From Arctopsyche grandis (Eukaryota; Arthropoda; Insecta; Trichoptera; Hydropsychidae): DNA of 64,000 bases. The number at the start of each line of letters is the position of its first letter. Positions within the stretch are counted from its first letter, which is position 1. The notes below the pieces were generated by a model, which ran no database searches, was not told the origin of the DNA, and saw nothing but the letters and a program-made list of their open reading frames with translations. The position numbers were made by a program, and so were the translations under genes. The stretch covers positions 18,996,501 to 19,060,500 of the forward strand of contig NC_135362.1 of the NCBI RefSeq assembly GCF_051622035.1. Direction: 5' to 3'. Below, piece by piece: positions 59,540-64,000 of this stretch.

Positions 59540-61020
59540 TTTGAAATCATTCCAAGGTAAAGGAGACACCAAAACATTTCCTCAGACACTTAATTAAATG
59601 ATAAAATTATGTTTATAATGAAGCTGTAAATTGAGAAGAAAAATAAATAATATAATTTGCAATATTTTATACAATATATGTATACCTGTTACAACTCTGG
59701 TTGTGAATCAGGTGTTGGGGCAATATTTCATCTTGTGCGTCTACCATTAGGTGCAATTAAAATTGCAACAGAAGATATATGCCACGAACAAGAACTATTT
59801 CTGTCCAAATGATGCGGTTGTTCACAGGTGTCGGCTGTAACACACACACAAGAAGTTGAAACTTTATGGCCATACATAAATGCAACATATGGACAGTGAC
59901 TACGATGACCAACTAAATAAGTTTAAAATCAGCAGTCCTCAAAGTGTTTAAAATTTACGCATTTAACGAAATCATTGAAAATAAAAATCCAGGATATTAT
60001 ACAGAATTAAAATATCCACAGACTGTCCTCAAATAATATTTCGACGATGAATTATGGGACTGTTACTTATTTCTTGGTATTTATATGTAAGTTTAATATT
60101 ATATTCTGGACCGAGCATGTTGATTATCATAGTTAATTAACAGGATGCGACCTATATGTTCGGACAGTGCGATAAACTAATCAATTAAACTGAACCCACA
60201 TATTGTAAATAAAAAAGGGAACTGTAACAAAATTCATTATTCAAGCATCTGGCTCTGTAGGGGTTGTTAATTTCCAATATACACGAGTTTTGGTATATTG
60301 CATCGTATTAATGTAAAGTAAATTCAGCCAATTAAAATAGATTTTTAGGAATTCAATATTATTTTTAACAAATCGACATTAAAATTTGTCGTTTGAAGGA
60401 AAATTTTATTTTTTCTTTGATTTTCCATTGAGTAAAAGTTTCATAATCATTTTTTTTTCTTTTATGAATGGAAATATATATAAATAAACTGATGTTTGTA
60501 CTTTATATGTTCTTACACTATTCGAGTAATCATAACCAAACTTTGCACTGTCATTTTCTATGAACTGACCATCATTTCAGTACTTAAGTACAGGTACTTT
60601 CCGTGGGCGGAAGTAAATAAGGCTATGCCTAAGGGCGGAACACTTTGAGGGCGGAAAATTAAATATGATTGTTTTAAATAATGACATTTAAAAATATAAA
60701 TAGCGCGTAAATAAATTTGAATGGACCGATTTAAGTGAATGCATCATAATTACTTTCATTAAAATATTTATGCATTAAAAAAAAATTCGAAGAAATTTAT
60801 GTTTCCAAACAAATGAACAGAATCAAATCGTAATTTAAAATATTTATTGTTTAGTTTAAATAATATTTATAAAGTGGACGGCAATTTGCCCAAAAATCTC
60901 AGGACGTCATTGCTTAAGTATATATTCTTTGGATTTGGGGAAAATTTTAGACATATCCGTTAGTAAGGAAGAGGAATTAATGAGACGTATGAATTTTAAA
61001 TGAAGTGCATTTGGCCGAAT
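59540..61020. other. intergenic, no gene seen
   Basis: A+T-rich. A fragment at 60596-60660 (CCGTGGGCGGAAGTAAATAA, CCTAAGGGCGGAACACTTTG) matches the 52195 repeat and may resume at 60885-60910 (CAGGACGTC). Confidence 0.45.
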
Positions 61021-61029
61021 GATCGCCAT

Positions 61030-61500
61030 TTATAAAAGAATAATGCCACTTTAGCTGAAAAAAAAACGATCTTCGATCAACGTGTTTTGCCAGTGATGAC
61101 TTATGGATGCGAAACTTAGACATTGAACGCCAAAATATTTGCAAAATATATACATATGTGGCGCTATATACTCGGCATAATTAGAAGAAATAGGAAACAC
61201 AATATATATAGATGAAAGTATGACAAGGGTGGTTGATGTAGTGTAGAGTGTAGAGATTGAAATGACAAAGGACGGGTCACGTAGTTAGAAGAACTAACGA
61301 TAGATGGACGAAAGAAGTTCTCGAACAGTACTCGAGATAATATAAATATTATTAATAATAATAATTTATAATGTAATAAAATGCTGCAAGTAAGGTCACG
61401 GGTGGATGAAAAAAAATAAATGTGTGGGATGAGATGAATGAGAATTGCCCTAACAGAGACGAATAGAAGCGTGTTTAAGAGGTCTTCTAAATGAAGATAT
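61030..61500 (+). mobile_element. LINE family 1, copy G (plus strand)
   Basis: The only copy in this orientation. AAGAATAATGCCACTTTAGC, CGATCTTCGATCAACGTGTT and TGACTTATGGATGCGAAACT give FDQRVLPVMTYGCET. Then RYILGIIRRNRK follows, and GAATAGAAGCGTGTTTAAGA near the 3' end. It has an in-frame stop and frameshifts plus an A+T-rich insertion near 61335-61380. Confidence 0.82.
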
Positions 61501-61509
61501 GTACGAAAA

Positions 61510-62475
61510 CAAGTAATTTAATAGTACAATTGGTTACAATTTCCTTCCATATATGTTTTAAATTTCAATTAAAAAAATTTATATATTCAATCGCATGTCT
61601 GAAAGCGACATACATATATATTAATAGAACTTTTCATTGAATTTTCCATTGAAAAAGCTCACGACGCGTATCAAAATGCAATATGTATCAATGACAGCGT
61701 TAAAAATTGATTAAATTATCCTATAATGGAATGCCAGTTAAATTGTGACGCATCCTAAAAAAAAAAAAAATAGAACGAAGGGAGCTACGCATCGTTGATC
61801 ATGCAAGTACACAGTTAACCCAAACGGACCGAATTTCTTTACGATTCGTCACCTATTTTCGGGAAAACTGTAGATAGACGTTCGAATTGTGAAGATGTGA
61901 TTGTGCATTTCCGCCTACAACTTAATCAATAAGACCATAGCCGCAGTGCTTTATTAACACGTATTAATTATAAAGTTCCGTTTTCTCGATTAAGTATAGT
62001 GGCGCTCGGCACGCGATTCCCCGTGCAACGTTTAACATGGCGTCTGCGCATGTTCACTATAACGAGACACATAATTGCGTTTAATACCGATCGATTATGC
62101 GGCGCAAAGAAAACCCATTCGAAACATTCGTATCTATCTTTAGTTGCAATGCGATAAACACGAGAAAGCCGTTTCCTTTATATACGTATAATGGGGGTGT
62201 ATACGTAGCCACTTTGCGCAATCGCGGCTCGATATTATTGTTGCGTTAATTTGTCGTCTGTTCGACTGATATATCGATGTGTTGTGTTTTAATATGCTCG
62301 CTTGCTCGAACTGATTAGTTTTGTTCTTGTTACAATTTTAGAATTATGCAGACTCCAGAAAATTCCAATGAAGTTGTTCTTAGCAAGGGATGCTTCCATC
62401 TTACGTAAAAATAACTAACCTTAATGTGAGATGTGCTTTTGTCATATTGTTATATGATGAAAAATATGTCGCATT
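61510..62475. other. intergenic, mixed composition
   Basis: No gene is supported. 61780-62290 is richer in CpG (GTGGCGCTCGGCACGCGATT, AACATGGCGTCTGCGCATG), which could be regulatory DNA. No open frame of note. Confidence 0.4.
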
Positions 62476-62480
62476 ATTAT

Positions 62481-62724
62481 ATGGGCCGTTTTATTTGAAA
62501 GTGGCATAAGTCCACTTTTTTTTCATTTTAAGAAATATTTCATAAAATCAAAACATTAAATATAATGTTTTGCGTTTAACAATATTTAAAAATACTGGTG
62601 GCCTGTAATACGTTTATTCTGCTTTTCCGAGATTCGGGACATATCGAATTAAAAGAAGTGATAACAATTAATGTTTTTAGAACTCAAAATTAGACTTCGG
62701 GCACATTAAAATATAACGGCTCAT
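62481..62724 (-). mobile_element. MITE family 'GAGCCGTTATA', copy 2
   Basis: The ends ATGGGCCGTTTTATTTGAA and TTAAAATATAACGGCTCAT are inverted copies (about 18 bp, few mismatches). The interior matches 22179-22453 in reverse complement. Non-coding, 244 bp. Confidence 0.78.
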
Positions 62725-62729
62725 ATTGA

Positions 62730-63510
62730 CATTAATATACATATATATATATGTATGTACCTAACATATGTATATCTAATTTGTTTTACATTGAATGACA
62801 AATATATCTATAGCACCAAATATCTGTAATATAAAGTACTACGAGATAGTGTGTAAAAGCTAATTGTTATGGTTGTGTATGTATGAAACGGTTGAAATTG
62901 AAAATGGGCGGCGAAACAGCTTTTATGACTGTCAGTTGTCATCACGTCGATCTGACTCATGATTCTGATGACATTTGAATAATTCAATTCTTCTACCGTC
63001 ATATCAGAGACATTTGCTTACTTACATGTAAGCTAACCCCCTTTAGAGTCGAATTACATTGTTCAAAATCATCTCATAAATATTTTAGGCCGCAGACAAA
63101 GTCAGTGAAACTAATAAAAAGCTTGTAAAAATATGATGATTTTCAAGTAACTTCCAATGATTAGTTTGAATTTGTCAAATTTTGACTTAAATTACTTTAT
63201 GGTTCAGAACTGTCTTAAAAAAGCTTGTAATAATGGCTTTTCCTAAATGATAGTTATCTTTCATAGTTATATCTATACATTCATACCAGTGACGTGACGG
63301 GACTTCATGGTGTCTTTAAGCGAAGTTCAAAATGCTGCCTCCTCTAAAAATGTCATACAAACGAAAAAAAAAATCATAATTATATTATATATATATATTT
63401 TGAATGATGTTATAATGAAAGTAATTAGAATGTACTCATTTGGATCAGGTGAGTTTTGGCGGTCTATTCTTGAATGTCAAATACATACATACATACATAT
63501 ATACATATAC
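62730..63510. other. intergenic, no gene seen
   Basis: No supported gene. CAGTGACGTGACGGGACTTC at 63289 recalls the CCAGTGGCGTG end of the dispersed foldback family. Confidence 0.45.
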
Positions 63511-63515
63511 TTATG

Positions 63516-64000
<485 letters not shown>

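Overview
This 64 kb window is A+T-rich eukaryotic DNA from an insect. Four protein-coding genes with GT-AG introns can be read, and the rest is mostly repeat-rich intron and intergenic sequence. The best taxonomic clue is a full insect-type circadian timeless gene (tim, not timeout). The repeats (3'-truncated LINEs, a tRNA-derived SINE, many MITE-like foldbacks, dispersed palindromic CATATGTATG motifs) fit a holometabolous insect. I lean towards Lepidoptera but cannot prove it.

Layout. 0-4.7 kb: no secure gene, one possible terminal exon on the minus strand at 1.6-1.9 kb. 4.8-6.9 kb: a two-exon gene on the minus strand for a secreted protein, whose 12-base first coding exon (MKST) completes a signal peptide. 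7-13.9 kb: repeats. 13.96-21.67 kb: 17 coding exons of tim on the minus strand, reconstructed in frame to about 1153 residues. Its promoter is proposed near 29.4-29.8 kb, where a strong 5' splice site lies beside a tandem E-box (CACGTG-N7-AACGTG). This implies a first intron of about 7.8 kb filled with foldback elements. 31.8-33 kb: a FLYWCH-like zinc-finger ORF, a non-autonomous hAT element with a perfect 8-bp target duplication, and a decayed hAT transposase. 34.9-36.7 kb: PDCD10/CCM3 in five exons, minus strand. 40.7-45.3 kb: WDR55 in five exons, plus strand. 45.3-64 kb: mostly repeats, with three G+C-richer islands and one possible coding exon at 57.3 kb.

The four genes are not a functional cluster. 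They are an ordinary clock gene, a kinase-scaffold gene, a ribosome-biogenesis gene and a lineage-type secreted protein in a repeat-rich neighbourhood. I found no convincing new multi-gene system. The points most worth checking are the proposed tim promoter with its tandem E-box, the GC-AG intron in tim, the secreted gene's micro-exon, and long hairpin-forming MITEs inside introns of PDCD10, WDR55 and tim.
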